From M3007 sp035299505 (lineage in GTDB: Bacteria; Bacteroidota; Bacteroidia; Chitinophagales; Saprospiraceae), in assembly GCA_035299505.1 (NCBI GenBank), contig DATGWL010000052.1:1-32290 (forward strand): a stretch of DNA of 32,290 nt, given 5' to 3'. A program made the translations under genes and the position numbers. Shown here one piece after another: positions 1 through 7,779 of this stretch. The notes below the pieces were generated by a model that worked only from the letters and a program-made list of their open reading frames with translations, did no database searches and was not told the origin of the DNA. The stretch's first letter is position 1; every line of letters starts with the position of its first letter.

Positions 1-757
1 AGATGAAAATAGCAGATTTTGGGTCCTGACTGAGCGCCCTTTTTCGGGGAATAATCGGGCTTATTGCCCGAAAAAGACGCGAAAGGCAGGTTTCAAAAGA
101 TGCATTTTCAGCCCGGTGAATGTTTTTCAGACACACTCTAACTTCATCTGCATGTGTAAAAACCATCAGATGCCCGCCATCCGGAATAAGCATAGCAGAG
201 GTTTTTATATTGCCGGCAGGTAAAATGTGGTCTTTGCCACCGTGTAAACGAAGTGTGCTGTTGGCTGGCTCATGGTTGTCCCAGCAAAGTAAAGCGTTTA
301 TTGCCCAGGATAGAAATGTACTATCCGTATCAGCCAGAATAGACGCCAGGAGTTGTTTTTCCTCTGTTGTTTTCATGCCAAATAACCAATAGGTAATGAC
401 ATTTGCCCGTTTCAACATAATATTGGGCAAAAGCTTGTGCAAATGCAGTTTGCCTGCCAGTCGGTAAAGCAAAGGAATCTCATTACGAGTAGTAGCGGTA
501 GACACCAGAATGAGTCCTTCGCATGCCATTTGCCTGGATATTTCCGTGGCAATCATTCCGCCAAAAGATACCCCCAACAGCCGGGGATTTTCTGTTGTAA
601 TTTGGCTACGCATCCTTTCTGCATAATCCCGAAGGGATTCTCCGGCCTCAGGCGCAATCCAATGGAGATGATGCGTTGTAAAACCTTGAAAATCAATTCG
701 CTGGAAAATGCGCTCATCCGCGCCGAGTCCGCTGATCAGGTACAGGTGCTTGTTCAT
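1..757 (-). CDS. alpha/beta hydrolase family protein, 3' end outside or disrupted
   Basis: Reading leftward from an ATG at 757, the frame stays open to the window edge (252 codons, no stop). The protein begins MNKHLYLISGLGADERIFQR. It has a nucleophile elbow GVSFG (Ser64), then HGGKDHILP (Asp176) and DGGHLMV (His196), the expected order of a Ser-Asp-His triad. The substrate cannot be told from sequence. It starts 5 nt after the kptA stop, so the two are probably co-transcribed. Such small hydrolases usually end soon after the catalytic His region. Here, from about residue 206, the frame enters DNA resembling a repeat found again near 15,071-15,089. The last ~45 residues therefore look non-native, and the gene may have been altered by an insertion. 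Cytoplasmic, no signal peptide. Confidence 0.72.
   Translation of the reverse strand, partial: MNKHLYLISGLGADERIFQRIDFQGFTTHHLHWIAPEAGESLRDYAERMRSQITTENPRLLGVSFGGMIATEISRQMACEGLILVSTATTRNEIPLLYRLAGKLHLHKLLPNIMLKRANVITYWLFGMKTTEEKQLLASILADTDSTFLSWAINALLCWDNHEPANSTLRLHGGKDHILPAGNIKTSAMLIPDGGHLMVFTHADEVRVCLKNIHRAENASFETCLSRLFRAISPIIPRKRALSQDPKSAIFI
123..141 (-). repeat. insertion-element-like end inside the hydrolase 3' region
   Basis: On the minus strand this 19-mer reads TTAGAGTGTGTCTGAAAAA. It matches positions 15,071-15,089 at 18 of 19 bases. To its left (1-122) lie short hairpin-forming stretches such as CCCTTTTTCGGG and CCCGAAAAAG. The hydrolase frame changes character at this point. It may be the terminal repeat of an insertion sequence or MITE extending beyond the window; no transposase is visible. 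Confidence 0.4.
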
Positions 758-762
758 GGTTT

Positions 763-1317
763 TCAATCCTGTAAAGTCAGAAATCTTGCCGGTACATGAT
801 CCGTAAGCCAGACTCCGTTATCAGACAGGTAAAAGGTATGACCTTCCCGGGCCATCTGGCCTGCCAGGACGATAAAAATAAACGGCTTTCCATGCCGTTG
901 TCCCACTTTACGGGCGGTGTCCAAATCAGCACTTAAATGAACATGCTGGCGACTTCTTTTATCCAGTCCTGATTGCAAAATAGCAGATGCTGTATGTTCG
1001 GCGGTACCGTGATAGAGGATATCCGGCGGTGTTTGACTGTCAATGCCCAGGTCAATAGGCACAGAATGCCCCTGATTGGCTCGTATTTGCGTACGGGATT
1101 CATTCAGGGCGAAGCGCTTTTTAGGGTTGGTGGCTACTACCAGCTCCAGCAAGGCTTTATCAAATATCTCACCGTGTTGATTAGCTTTTTCGATCAAGGT
1201 ATCCACATCTGTCCAGCCATTTATATCCAGTTGAATACCAATTAGCTCTGGTTGGTGGCGGAGCACCAGACTGAGGAATTTGCTGGTGTGGACTAGTTTT
1301 TTGTCGCCGGGTGTCAT
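763..1317 (-). CDS. kptA: RNA 2'-phosphotransferase KptA/Tpt1
   Basis: The 184-residue product carries the KptA/Tpt1 signatures: VLRH (Arg20-His21), IRANQGHS (78-85), YHGT near residue 100, and HVHLS further on. The family removes an internal 2'-phosphate from RNA using NAD+, releasing nicotinamide and ADP-ribose 1'',2''-cyclic phosphate. In eukaryotes it completes tRNA splicing; the bacterial role is not settled. A longer open frame reaches 1437, but its extra 40 codons run straight through a perfect palindromic repeat (1355-1403), so the ATG at 1317 (MTPGDKK) is preferred and gives normal family length. A putative hydrolase follows 5 nt downstream on the same strand. No clear TAnnTTTG promoter lies just upstream; the palindrome occupies that space. 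Confidence 0.93.
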   Translation of the reverse strand: MTPGDKKLVHTSKFLSLVLRHQPELIGIQLDINGWTDVDTLIEKANQHGEIFDKALLELVVATNPKKRFALNESRTQIRANQGHSVPIDLGIDSQTPPDILYHGTAEHTASAILQSGLDKRSRQHVHLSADLDTARKVGQRHGKPFIFIVLAGQMAREGHTFYLSDNGVWLTDHVPARFLTLQD

Positions 1318-1345
1318 GCGTAGGGTTGTAACTTTGGAAATCAGG

Positions 1346-1403
1346 TTTAGTGACGGGGGTTTAGTGACGGGGTGACTGCCAGTCACCCCGTCACTAAACC
1401 CCC
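1346..1403. repeat. perfect odd-length palindrome, copy A, with a 14-bp tandem duplication
   Basis: Arms at 1355-1378 and 1380-1403 (24 bp each) are exact reverse complements around a single C at 1379. The core TAGTGACGGGGTGACTG is shared with copy B at 19,597-19,655. Immediately left, TTTAGTGACGGGGG (1346-1359) duplicates the start of the left arm. It lies 29 bp upstream of the chosen kptA ATG. Read on the minus strand it would encode SDGVTGSHPVTK, the same peptide that copy B adds to the glycosyltransferase. Confidence 0.9.
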
Positions 1404-1440
1404 GTACATCCGGTAAAGTTCCCAAAACGCACTTCAAACC

Positions 1441-1833
1441 ATGATACCATACCTCAAATGTTGCTTTTTCAGTTTGCTCCTGATTTTACTGCCAGGCATT
1501 GCGCACAGTCAAATAGAGGCCTTGAATCAGGCCAACAAGCTGTATGTGCTGGCCTGGATACCGGAGTTCCCGGATAGTTTCATGGTATTACTAAATGTGG
1601 TCTCGGAAAGCGAATATCAGCACTATTGTGTGCTCAACAGGCTAAAAAAATCGCAATTTGATCTGGACTGCTGGGAGGGTAGAGGAGGCCTGGAGGATCC
1701 CGCTCGCTGGGGACAAAAATTGTACATCAGGTTTAACAGGCATCAGGAAGCCAGGATCAAGTTTGGGAGAAGGCAAAAAGCATATCGGGTGCAGGATTTG
1801 GGGGCTGGGAGGTACTGGTTGGTGGCGAAGTGA
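1441..1833 (+). CDS. hypothetical secreted protein
   Basis: The 130-residue product has a typical signal peptide: MIPYLKCC, a hydrophobic run FSLLLILLPGIA, and a likely cleavage after HS before QIEALNQ. The mature part (~105 residues) is rich in aromatic and charged residues and has two cysteines (YCVL and DCWEG). I recognise no family. It starts only 3 nt right of the longest possible kptA frame and is transcribed away from kptA. It converges on the next minus-strand gene with 9 nt between their stops. The signal peptide and continuous frame make it a credible gene. Confidence 0.6.
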   Translation: MIPYLKCCFFSLLLILLPGIAHSQIEALNQANKLYVLAWIPEFPDSFMVLLNVVSESEYQHYCVLNRLKKSQFDLDCWEGRGGLEDPARWGQKLYIRFNRHQEARIKFGRRQKAYRVQDLGAGRYWLVAK

Positions 1834-1842
1834 AGGCAGCTC

Positions 1843-2202
1843 TTATGCTCCGTCAAACTCCGTTTGACAAGGCAACTTAACGGGAGAAAGTATCCAGGAA
1901 ATGCCGTCGTTCTGTTGTTTTACATGCCAGACAATCACTCCGTTGGTAAAATCTTCGGTGCGTGCTCCTGTGAACATAAAAGGCGGAATCCACATAAGCC
2001 GGATTTCACCGTCTCCATTCCATCCTGCCTTTGAAAATAATTCCTGCGCTTTTCGAACATAATCCTCAGCCTGATCCAAATGCGCTTTGGGGTCGAGGGT
2101 GAAATGCAGGTTGTCTATCCACTCGTAAAGGATTATGTCAAAAGAATCCAGTTCAGCGGGTGCATACCTGATGATGTCTTTTATTGCTCTGGTAAAGGCC
2201 AT
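1843..2202 (-). CDS. hypothetical cytoplasmic protein
   Basis: A 119-residue product beginning MAFTRAIKDIIRYAPAELD, without signal peptide or membrane segment. The middle (KAHLDQAEDYVRKAQELF) is a clear amphipathic helix and the C-terminal half is beta-like (EIRLMWIPPF, GVIVWHVK). No family recognised. The last codons (TEFDGA) are encoded by a small inverted repeat GTCAAACTCCGTTTGAC at about 1852-1868, which could serve the converging gene pair as a weak terminator. It lies 20 nt downstream of queD on the same strand, so it may be the distal gene of a queD transcript. Confidence 0.55.
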   Translation of the reverse strand: MAFTRAIKDIIRYAPAELDSFDIILYEWIDNLHFTLDPKAHLDQAEDYVRKAQELFSKAGWNGDGEIRLMWIPPFMFTGARTEDFTNGVIVWHVKQQNDGISWILSPVKLPCQTEFDGA

Positions 2203-2222
2203 GACTCAACAATATCGGTAAC

Positions 2223-2627
2223 TCATCCCACATCCACAAAATTTCGCGGCGTCTCATAAAGTCGAACGTGCAACCCAAAACGCTCAGGCAAGTGCCCGCG
2301 CAGGATCTGCCAGATCACCACGGCAATGTTTTCGGCTGAAGGAATCAGGTTTTGAAACTCGGGCAGTTCTATGTTCAGATTTTTGTGGTCAAAACGGTCT
2401 TCCACCTCCTCGCGGATGAGCTGGGCCAGCCACACGAGGTCTACCACCATGCCGGTTTCGGGGTCTATGTCGCCCGTTACCCGAACCTCCAGTTCGTAGT
2501 TGTGGCCATGGTAATGCGGATTGTTGCACAGGCCGAATACTTTGCGGTTTTTTTCGTCAGACCAGCCTGGATTATGGAGTCGGTGCGCAGCGTTGAAATG
2601 GGCGCGTCGGGTTACGGAGATTTGCAT
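2223..2627 (-). CDS. queD: 6-carboxy-tetrahydropterin synthase / 6-pyruvoyl-tetrahydropterin synthase family (QueD)
   Basis: The 134-residue product matches the 6-PTPS/QueD family. FNAAHRLH carries zinc ligand His15, and HYHGHNYELEV carries His40 and His42. The likely catalytic Cys34 is in GLCNNP. FDHKNLN and PSAENIAVVIW (conserved Glu) follow in the expected order. QueD converts dihydroneopterin triphosphate to 6-carboxy-tetrahydropterin, the second step of queuosine/7-deazaguanine synthesis; a pterin role cannot be excluded from sequence alone. No other queuosine gene is in the window. ATG 2627 is chosen over an in-frame ATG at 2663 because it gives family length and lies just downstream of a strong TTG-N17-TATCTTTG promoter. 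Confidence 0.92.
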   Translation of the reverse strand: MQISVTRRAHFNAAHRLHNPGWSDEKNRKVFGLCNNPHYHGHNYELEVRVTGDIDPETGMVVDLVWLAQLIREEVEDRFDHKNLNIELPEFQNLIPSAENIAVVIWQILRGHLPERFGLHVRLYETPRNFVDVG

Positions 2628-2645
2628 GGTTACTTTAACACCACA

Positions 2646-2673
2646 CAAAGATATTGGTTGCAAACACAGGCAA
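2646..2673 (-). promoter_or_regulatory. Bacteroidota-type promoter of queD
   Basis: On the minus strand TTG (2671-2673) is separated by 17 nt from TATCTTTG (2646-2653), an exact match to the TAnnTTTG -7 box. Expected transcription starts near 2640, giving a leader of about 13 nt to the ATG at 2627. Sequence-only prediction. Confidence 0.7.
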
Positions 2674-2714
2674 CGCTAATCCCCGCAAAAACGTCCGAAG
2701 CAGAGCGTTTCTTT

Positions 2715-5700
2715 GTGTCTGCTTTGAGTTATTCCATCCAGATTCCCTTACTCCGTTGGCCGCTGGCTTTGCTGGCAGCATTGTGTTTGTTTGTCGCCCC
2801 GGCGCAGGCACAATACTCCAACCTGCGCGAAAAAGTAATCCCCCCGGCCCCTGTGCAAATACTGGATTCTCTGAGCATTGCACCCCCGCTGCTTTCCGCT
2901 GCCGATGTGTTTTCCGGCCAATCTCTGCCACTTTCGCTTTTTTCCCTGGAAAACAACCGCCTGCGCACAGACACCGCTACGCTGCATGCCTTATTCCCTG
3001 ATTGCCAAAAAATTCTGGTCCGCTACCGGGTGCTGCCGTACAACCTGGCCGCTCCGGTGCTGCGGCTCGATACCCTGGCTATCCGGCGCCGCATCAATGA
3101 CAACGCTATTGAATTTGATTACGAACCCTACAAGCCAGTTAAACCGCTTTGGGATCAGGGTGGATTGACTTCCTCGGGCGCCTACACGCGCGGATTGTCT
3201 TTTGGCAACAGCCAAAACCTGGTATTCAATTCCAACCTTAACCTGCAAATCAATGGTAAACTGGGCAACGACCTGGAGCTGGTAGCTGCGCTTTCCGACA
3301 ACACCATTCCCCTGCAACCTGATGGCACTACCCGGCAATTGCAGGAGTTCGACCGCATTTTTATTCAGCTAAAACGCAAAACGGCCACCCTCACAGCCGG
3401 CGATTTCGATCTGGTGCGCCCGGAAAACACGTATTTTCCATATTATTTCAAACGCCTGCAGGGCGCTATGGTATCGGTGGATCAGTGGAAAATACAGGGA
3501 TTGTCTGGTACGGGTAAAATCCGGGCCGCTGCGGCCGTTTCACGCGGAAAATTTGCCCGTCAACTGATCCAGGGACAGGAGGGAAATCAGGGGCCATACC
3601 GCTTGCAAGGTACTGAAGGCGAACGGTTTATCATTGTTTTGGCTGGTACGGAAAAGGTGTACATAGACGGGCAGTTGTTGCGCCGCGGACAAGAAGAAGA
3701 TTACATTATAGACTACAACCTGGGCGAGCTGAGTTTTACGCCCCGACGCCTGATTACCAAAGATATTCGCATTATCGTAGAGTTTGAATACGCGGTTCAA
3801 ACCTATTTGCGTTCCACCGTTGCAGCCGATGCCGCCTGGACCCTGCCTAAAACCCGCCTGGTGTTCAGCCTGTATTCCGAACAGGACAGCCGAAACAATG
3901 GCGGTGCTCAGGAACTTTCCTCCCTCGAACGCAACAGACTGGCTCTGGCCGGCGACAACCTGCGCAACGCCTTCGCGCCGGGGGTGGATACGCTGGAAAA
4001 TTTTGACCCCACCCGGGTACTCTACCGTTCCGTGGATTCGGTGGTGTGTGGACAATTGCGTCAGGTATTGGTATATAGCACCGATCCGAATACCGCTTTG
4101 TATGCAGCGCGTTTCACGGAAGTGCCTGCCGGAGAAGGTAATTACGTGGTGGCGCTCTCAGCTGCCAATGGCCGGGTATTCCGCTGGACGGCGCCAGACC
4201 CGGTTACCTGCGCGCCAACGGGCAATTTTGAGCCAGTGGTTAAACTTATTGCCCCGGAAACCAGGCAATTGTACACGCTGGGAGCACAAATTACCCCAAA
4301 TAAAAATGCGGATATCCAGGTGGAAATGGCGCTTAGTAACCGCGACCTGAACCGCTTTTCGCCTTTGGGCAATGCAGATAATCAGGGGTTGGCAGGCAAA
4401 TTGGGCTGGCAACAAAACCTGCCGCTCGGCAAGGGCTGGAAAGCGGCTTCTACATTGCATTACGAATACACGGCCCAAACATTCAGATCCCTGAACCCTT
4501 ACCGCCCGGCAGAATTTGTGCGCGACTGGAACATTGGCGCCAGCACCGACACTGTGGCAGAACAGTGGGGTCGGGCAGGTCTTTCCCTGGAAAAATCAGG
4601 CCTGGGGCAGGCACGGTATGAATTCGGACTCTTCCGGCGGGAGGGCTCATACAGCGGGGCAAAGCAACTGGGCGCCTGGCAATTGCAGCACAAAGGCTGG
4701 GCTTTTACCGGAGAAATGAATCTGCTGCAAACAGACGGCCAGGTAGAAAACACCCGGTTCTCCCGACCCAAAATGGAGTTGTCGAAAACCCTCTTTGTTA
4801 AAACCGACACCCTGGCCTCCAAGCCCTGGTTGAAGCTGGGTTTGTACGCCGAACGGGAAAAGAATGCCCGCAACGGAGTGGGAGTTGATACCCTGAATGG
4901 TTTGAGTTTTTGGTACGATTTACTTCGGTTTTATGTGCAAACGCCTGAAAATCAGGGCGCCTGGCAGTGGAGCGCTTATGCTTCCCAACGCAACGATTTT
5001 GCCCCCGATGGCCCCTATTTCAGGCAAAATACCCTCGCCCGGGATGTCAACCTGAAAGGCCTGTGGAACCTGGCGGCCACACGCAGCACGCAGCAGCTCA
5101 GTTGGGTACTCACCTATCGGAAACTGCGCATTCTGGCGCCCGAACTTACCAATGAAACCCCTCAAAACACCTATTTGGGACGGGTAGATTACAACCTGAG
5201 TACCTGGAAAAATGCGCTTGGACTCACCACCGGATATGAATTGGGCTCAGGGCAGAGTCCGAGAATAGAATTTACGTATTTGGCTGTTAATCCGGGTGAG
5301 GGGCAGTATTCCTGGATCGACCGCAATCGGGATAGTATTTTGCAGGTAGATGAAATGGAGCTGGCGGTGTTTCAGGATCAGGCCAATTACGTGCGGGTGG
5401 CCGTGACAACCCCTGATTATGTGCGCACCAACAACATTGCATTCAACCAAACCCTGCGTTTTGAGCCCCGACAGCTTTGGCCCAAAGCCCCCAAAGGCTG
5501 GAAACGTATGGTGAGCAGGCTTGCTACCCAGAGTACGTATCAGGTGAGCAGGCGCACGTTTGCCAGCGCCGGTGGGGTGCGGGTTTGGGATCCGTTTCAG
5601 GCTCGTTTGCCGGATACGGTGTTGGTTACCCTGAATGCCAACTGGCGGAATATTTTATTCATCAACCGGGGCCAACCCAGTTGGGATGCCTCTTTGTCGG

Positions 5701-6302
5701 CCGGTCAAAACCAGAGCCAGCTGGCCCTTACCACGGGTTTTGAACAGCGCAAAGTGCAAGATTATGCCCTGCGACTGCGCACGAGTTTCAGTTTGCGCTG
5801 GAGTTTGGAGGCAGATCTGGAACGATCCTTTAAAAACAATGAAAACCAGGCATTTGCCACCCGAAACTACGATATTGATGCCTGGGAACTAGGTCCTAAG
5901 CTTACCTGGTTGCCCATAAAGGGATTGCGATTTATCGGGCAGGCTAAATGGCTCGACAGTAAAAATCAGTTGCCCTCTGCGGAGCACGCCACCCAAACCA
6001 ACTGGACCTTGGAAACGGTTTGGAATCCGGCTGCCAGGCCCAATGCACAAGGCTTTAAAGCCGCCACTTCTCTGCGCCTGAAAGGTACTTACGCCGATGT
6101 ACGGTACAATGGCGCCGCCAATTCAGCGGTGGCCTTTGTGATGCTGGAAGGCTTGCAAAATGGCAAAAACTACCTCTGGAGCCTCAGTCTGGACCGCCAG
6201 TTATCGAAATCCATGCAGCTCAGTTTGCAATACGAAGGTCGCAAAACGGGCATCAACCGGGTGGTGCATGTGGCGCGCGCGCAGGTGCGGGCGGTGTTTT
6301 AG
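2715..6302 (+). CDS. very large beta-rich outer-membrane protein of unknown function
   Basis: About 1195 residues. The open frame extends left to 2352, but that part overlaps queD and its promoter. The signal-peptide-like segment (LLRWPLALLAALCLFVAPAQA, cleaved before QYSN) fits a start at GTG 2715 or TTG 2724; ATG 2598 is the nearest ATG and would give a poor N-terminus. After ~130 residues the protein becomes a long series of alternating aromatic/polar strands (LNLQINGKLG, LRFIGQAKW, YLWSLSLDR) and ends in ...AQVRAVF. A C-terminal Phe is typical of outer-membrane barrels. An EF-hand-like calcium loop DRNRDSILQVDE starts near residue 869. I infer an outer-membrane barrel or surface protein; no specific function can be assigned. 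It converges on psuG. Confidence 0.8.
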   Translation: MSALSYSIQIPLLRWPLALLAALCLFVAPAQAQYSNLREKVIPPAPVQILDSLSIAPPLLSAADVFSGQSLPLSLFSLENNRLRTDTATLHALFPDCQKILVRYRVLPYNLAAPVLRLDTLAIRRRINDNAIEFDYEPYKPVKPLWDQGGLTSSGAYTRGLSFGNSQNLVFNSNLNLQINGKLGNDLELVAALSDNTIPLQPDGTTRQLQEFDRIFIQLKRKTATLTAGDFDLVRPENTYFPYYFKRLQGAMVSVDQWKIQGLSGTGKIRAAAAVSRGKFARQLIQGQEGNQGPYRLQGTEGERFIIVLAGTEKVYIDGQLLRRGQEEDYIIDYNLGELSFTPRRLITKDIRIIVEFEYAVQTYLRSTVAADAAWTLPKTRLVFSLYSEQDSRNNGGAQELSSLERNRLALAGDNLRNAFAPGVDTLENFDPTRVLYRSVDSVVCGQLRQVLVYSTDPNTALYAARFTEVPAGEGNYVVALSAANGRVFRWTAPDPVTCAPTGNFEPVVKLIAPETRQLYTLGAQITPNKNADIQVEMALSNRDLNRFSPLGNADNQGLAGKLGWQQNLPLGKGWKAASTLHYEYTAQTFRSLNPYRPAEFVRDWNIGASTDTVAEQWGRAGLSLEKSGLGQARYEFGLFRREGSYSGAKQLGAWQLQHKGWAFTGEMNLLQTDGQVENTRFSRPKMELSKTLFVKTDTLASKPWLKLGLYAEREKNARNGVGVDTLNGLSFWYDLLRFYVQTPENQGAWQWSAYASQRNDFAPDGPYFRQNTLARDVNLKGLWNLAATRSTQQLSWVLTYRKLRILAPELTNETPQNTYLGRVDYNLSTWKNALGLTTGYELGSGQSPRIEFTYLAVNPGEGQYSWIDRNRDSILQVDEMELAVFQDQANYVRVAVTTPDYVRTNNIAFNQTLRFEPRQLWPKAPKGWKRMVSRLATQSTYQVSRRTFASAGGVRVWDPFQARLPDTVLVTLNANWRNILFINRGQPSWDASLSAGQNQSQLALTTGFEQRKVQDYALRLRTSFSLRWSLEADLERSFKNNENQAFATRNYDIDAWELGPKLTWLPIKGLRFIGQAKWLDSKNQLPSAEHATQTNWTLETVWNPAARPNAQGFKAATSLRLKGTYADVRYNGAANSAVAFVMLEGLQNGKNYLWSLSLDRQLSKSMQLSLQYEGRKTGINRVVHVARAQVRAVF

Positions 6303-6372
6303 GAACGATAAACGATGGACAATGAACGACAACAAATCGTCGTTCATCGTTCATCGTTCATCGTCCATTCTA
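6303..6372. repeat. inverted repeat of a 7-nt unit (CGTTCAT family)
   Basis: The left part contains AAACGATGGACAATGAACGAC (split AAACGATGGA-CAATGAACGAC). The right part is tandem CGTTCAT units ending CGTCCATT, close to its reverse complement. It begins at the stop of the outer-membrane protein gene and overlaps the last codons of psuG, so the convergent genes are separated only by this hairpin. A related single arm ATCGTTCATCGTCCACCGTC lies just before the TPR gene at about 10,059-10,079. It could act as a two-way terminator. Confidence 0.7.
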
Positions 6373-7270
6373 GTGCTATTTCCGCTGCCAATCGTGCGTT
6401 ATTCAGCACCAGTGCAATATTGGTTTGCAGGCTTCGGCCGGCGGTGAGTTGTTCCATTTTGGCAAGGAGGAAAGGGGTGAGGGCTTTGCCGCGTATGCCT
6501 TGTTTGTCGGCTTCAGCAACGGCCTGGGCGATGGTTTTTTCCATCAGATCGGCGTCCAATTGGTCTTTTTCCGGCACCGGGTTGGCAATGAGTGCTCCAC
6601 CGCGTGGATCGAGTTGCCATTTGGTATGGAGTAATTGGGCAATTTCGCCAGGGGTATCCAGTTGGAAATCTACTTTGTGACCGCTTTTTCGGGTGTAAAA
6701 TGCCGGAAAATCAGGTGTCTGATACCCAATAACCGGCACTCCCATGGTTTCGAGGTATTCGAGTGTGAGTGCAAGATCAAGGATACTTTTGGCTCCGGCG
6801 CTCACCACTGCCACCGGTGTGTGCGCCAGCTCCTGCAGGTCGGCAGAGATGTCCATGGTAGTTGCGGCGCCCCGGTGTACTCCGCCAATGCCGCCGGTAG
6901 CGAAGATGCGGATACCCGCCAGATGTGCGATAATCATGGTGGAGGCCACGGTGGTGGCGCCATCCATTTGTTTGCTGAGCAGGAATGGAAGGTCGCGTCT
7001 GCTCGCCTTGGGGATTTTGCTACCGTTTTTGCCCAGGTATTCAATTTCCTCCGGGGTGAGTCCGGCTTTAAGTTTTCCGCCAAGGATGGCGCAGGTAGCC
7101 GGGATAGCGCCTGAATCGCGCACGGTTTTTTCTACCAGTAGCGCTGTTTCCACATTCTGGGGATAAGGCATGCCGTGGGCTATGATGGTGCTTTCCAGGG
7201 CAACAAGGGGTTGATGGCTGTGAAGCGCGGCTTCTGCTTCTGGAGAAAGAGATAAAAATGGATGCAGCAT
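6344..7270 (-). CDS. psuG: pseudouridine-5'-phosphate glycosidase
   Basis: The 308-residue product has the PsuG fold markers. ALESTIIAHGMPYPQN contains Glu26, FATGGIGGVHRGA contains His132, TTMDIS contains Asp140, and VVSAGAKSILD contains Lys161. These equal the E. coli PsuG catalytic positions with a constant offset of five (Glu31, Lys166). The enzyme splits pseudouridine 5'-phosphate into uracil and ribose 5-phosphate in pseudouridine catabolism. Pseudouridine kinase (PsuK, PfkB family) is its usual partner; a PfkB kinase starts about 0.5 kb away, divergently. The last eight residues (EWTMNDER) and the stop lie in the 7-nt repeat, so the C-terminus appears rewritten by repeat DNA. Confidence 0.95.
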   Translation of the reverse strand: MLHPFLSLSPEAEAALHSHQPLVALESTIIAHGMPYPQNVETALLVEKTVRDSGAIPATCAILGGKLKAGLTPEEIEYLGKNGSKIPKASRRDLPFLLSKQMDGATTVASTMIIAHLAGIRIFATGGIGGVHRGAATTMDISADLQELAHTPVAVVSAGAKSILDLALTLEYLETMGVPVIGYQTPDFPAFYTRKSGHKVDFQLDTPGEIAQLLHTKWQLDPRGGALIANPVPEKDQLDADLMEKTIAQAVAEADKQGIRGKALTPFLLAKMEQLTAGRSLQTNIALVLNNARLAAEIALEWTMNDER

Positions 7271-7344
7271 ATGTGTGGAAATCGTTGAAAATCAGCGTAA
7301 ATTCGGGTCTTGAAAAAAAATGAAAATTTTTTCCCCCACAAAGG

Positions 7345-7376
7345 TTGCGAATTTAGGAATTCAGATTTTACCTTTG
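7345..7376 (+). promoter_or_regulatory. promoter of tRNA-Asn
   Basis: TTG (7345-7347), a 21-nt spacer and TACCTTTG (7369-7376, exact TAnnTTTG) lie 26 nt upstream of the mature tRNA 5' end. This predicts a start near 7382 and a short 5' leader. The stretch 7271-7344 on its left shows nothing but A/T-rich sequence. Confidence 0.75.
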
Positions 7377-7402
7377 CACCCGCTTTTGAAAAAGAAGCAA
7401 AT

Positions 7403-7476
7403 GTCTCATTAGCTCAGTTGGTTAGAGCGGCGGACTGTTAATCCGTAGGTCCAAGGTTCAAGTCCTTGATGGGACG
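7403..7476 (+). tRNA. tRNA-Asn (anticodon GTT)
   Basis: A complete cloverleaf can be drawn. Acceptor arm GTCTCAT (7403-7409) pairs with ATGGGAC (7469-7475). The D arm is GCTC...GAGC (7412-7428) and the anticodon stem is GCGGA/TCCGT with loop CTGTTAA. Anticodon GTT is at 7437-7439. The T arm is CAAGG-TTCAAGT-CCTTG (7452-7468) and the discriminator is G7476. CCA is not encoded. A promoter and a terminator flank it, so it is a single-gene unit. Confidence 0.96.
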
Positions 7477-7479
7477 CAT

Positions 7480-7512
7480 AAGCCACTCCGAATCTTCGGG
7501 GTGGCTTTTTTC
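7480..7512 (+). terminator. rho-independent terminator of tRNA-Asn
   Basis: The stem AAGCCACTCCGAA/TTCGGGGTGGCTT has a TC loop and one wobble pair, followed directly by TTTTTTC. It starts 4 nt after the tRNA. Confidence 0.9.
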
Positions 7513-7517
7513 TTTTG

Positions 7518-7774
7518 GAACGCGGAGTTGGTGGAACGCGGATGACGCGGAGTTGGTGGAACGCGGATGACGCAGATGACGCTGATTTTTTTGATGCTGC
7601 CTGCGGCAGCAAGGCCACGTGAGCGACTCAACCGAATGTCTTCTGCGGAAATCTGCGGTTAAATCTGCTAGAATCTGCGGGAAACCTTCGACGCAACACG
7701 TGAGCAGCCCAACCGAACGCCAACTCGAAAACTCAAACACTCCCAAACTCAAGCACTCAAAAACGCAAACACTC
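7518..7774. repeat. mosaic of three tandem-repeat families
   Basis: No gene is seen here; the region is built from repeats. From 7518 to about 7585 there are units like GGAACGCGGATGACGCGG with period near 9. Then comes a hairpin GCTGCCTGCGGCAGC (~7586-7600). A 23-nt block CACGTGAGC...AACCGAA occurs twice (7616-7638 and 7697-7719) and flanks a third block of AATCTGCGG-like units (7640-7681). The final part is AACGCCAACTC followed by ACTCAAAC units and CACTCGAAAA, ending directly at the next ATG (7780). The same closing block precedes the ATG at 30,073. Confidence 0.75.
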
Positions 7775-7779
7775 GAAAA

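Noticed and set aside
2352..2714. N-terminal extension of the outer-membrane protein
   Set aside because: It overlaps queD and its promoter on the other strand and would bury the signal peptide.
7409..7752. Minus-strand open frames over the tRNA region
   Set aside because: They run through tRNA-Asn, its terminator and repeats.
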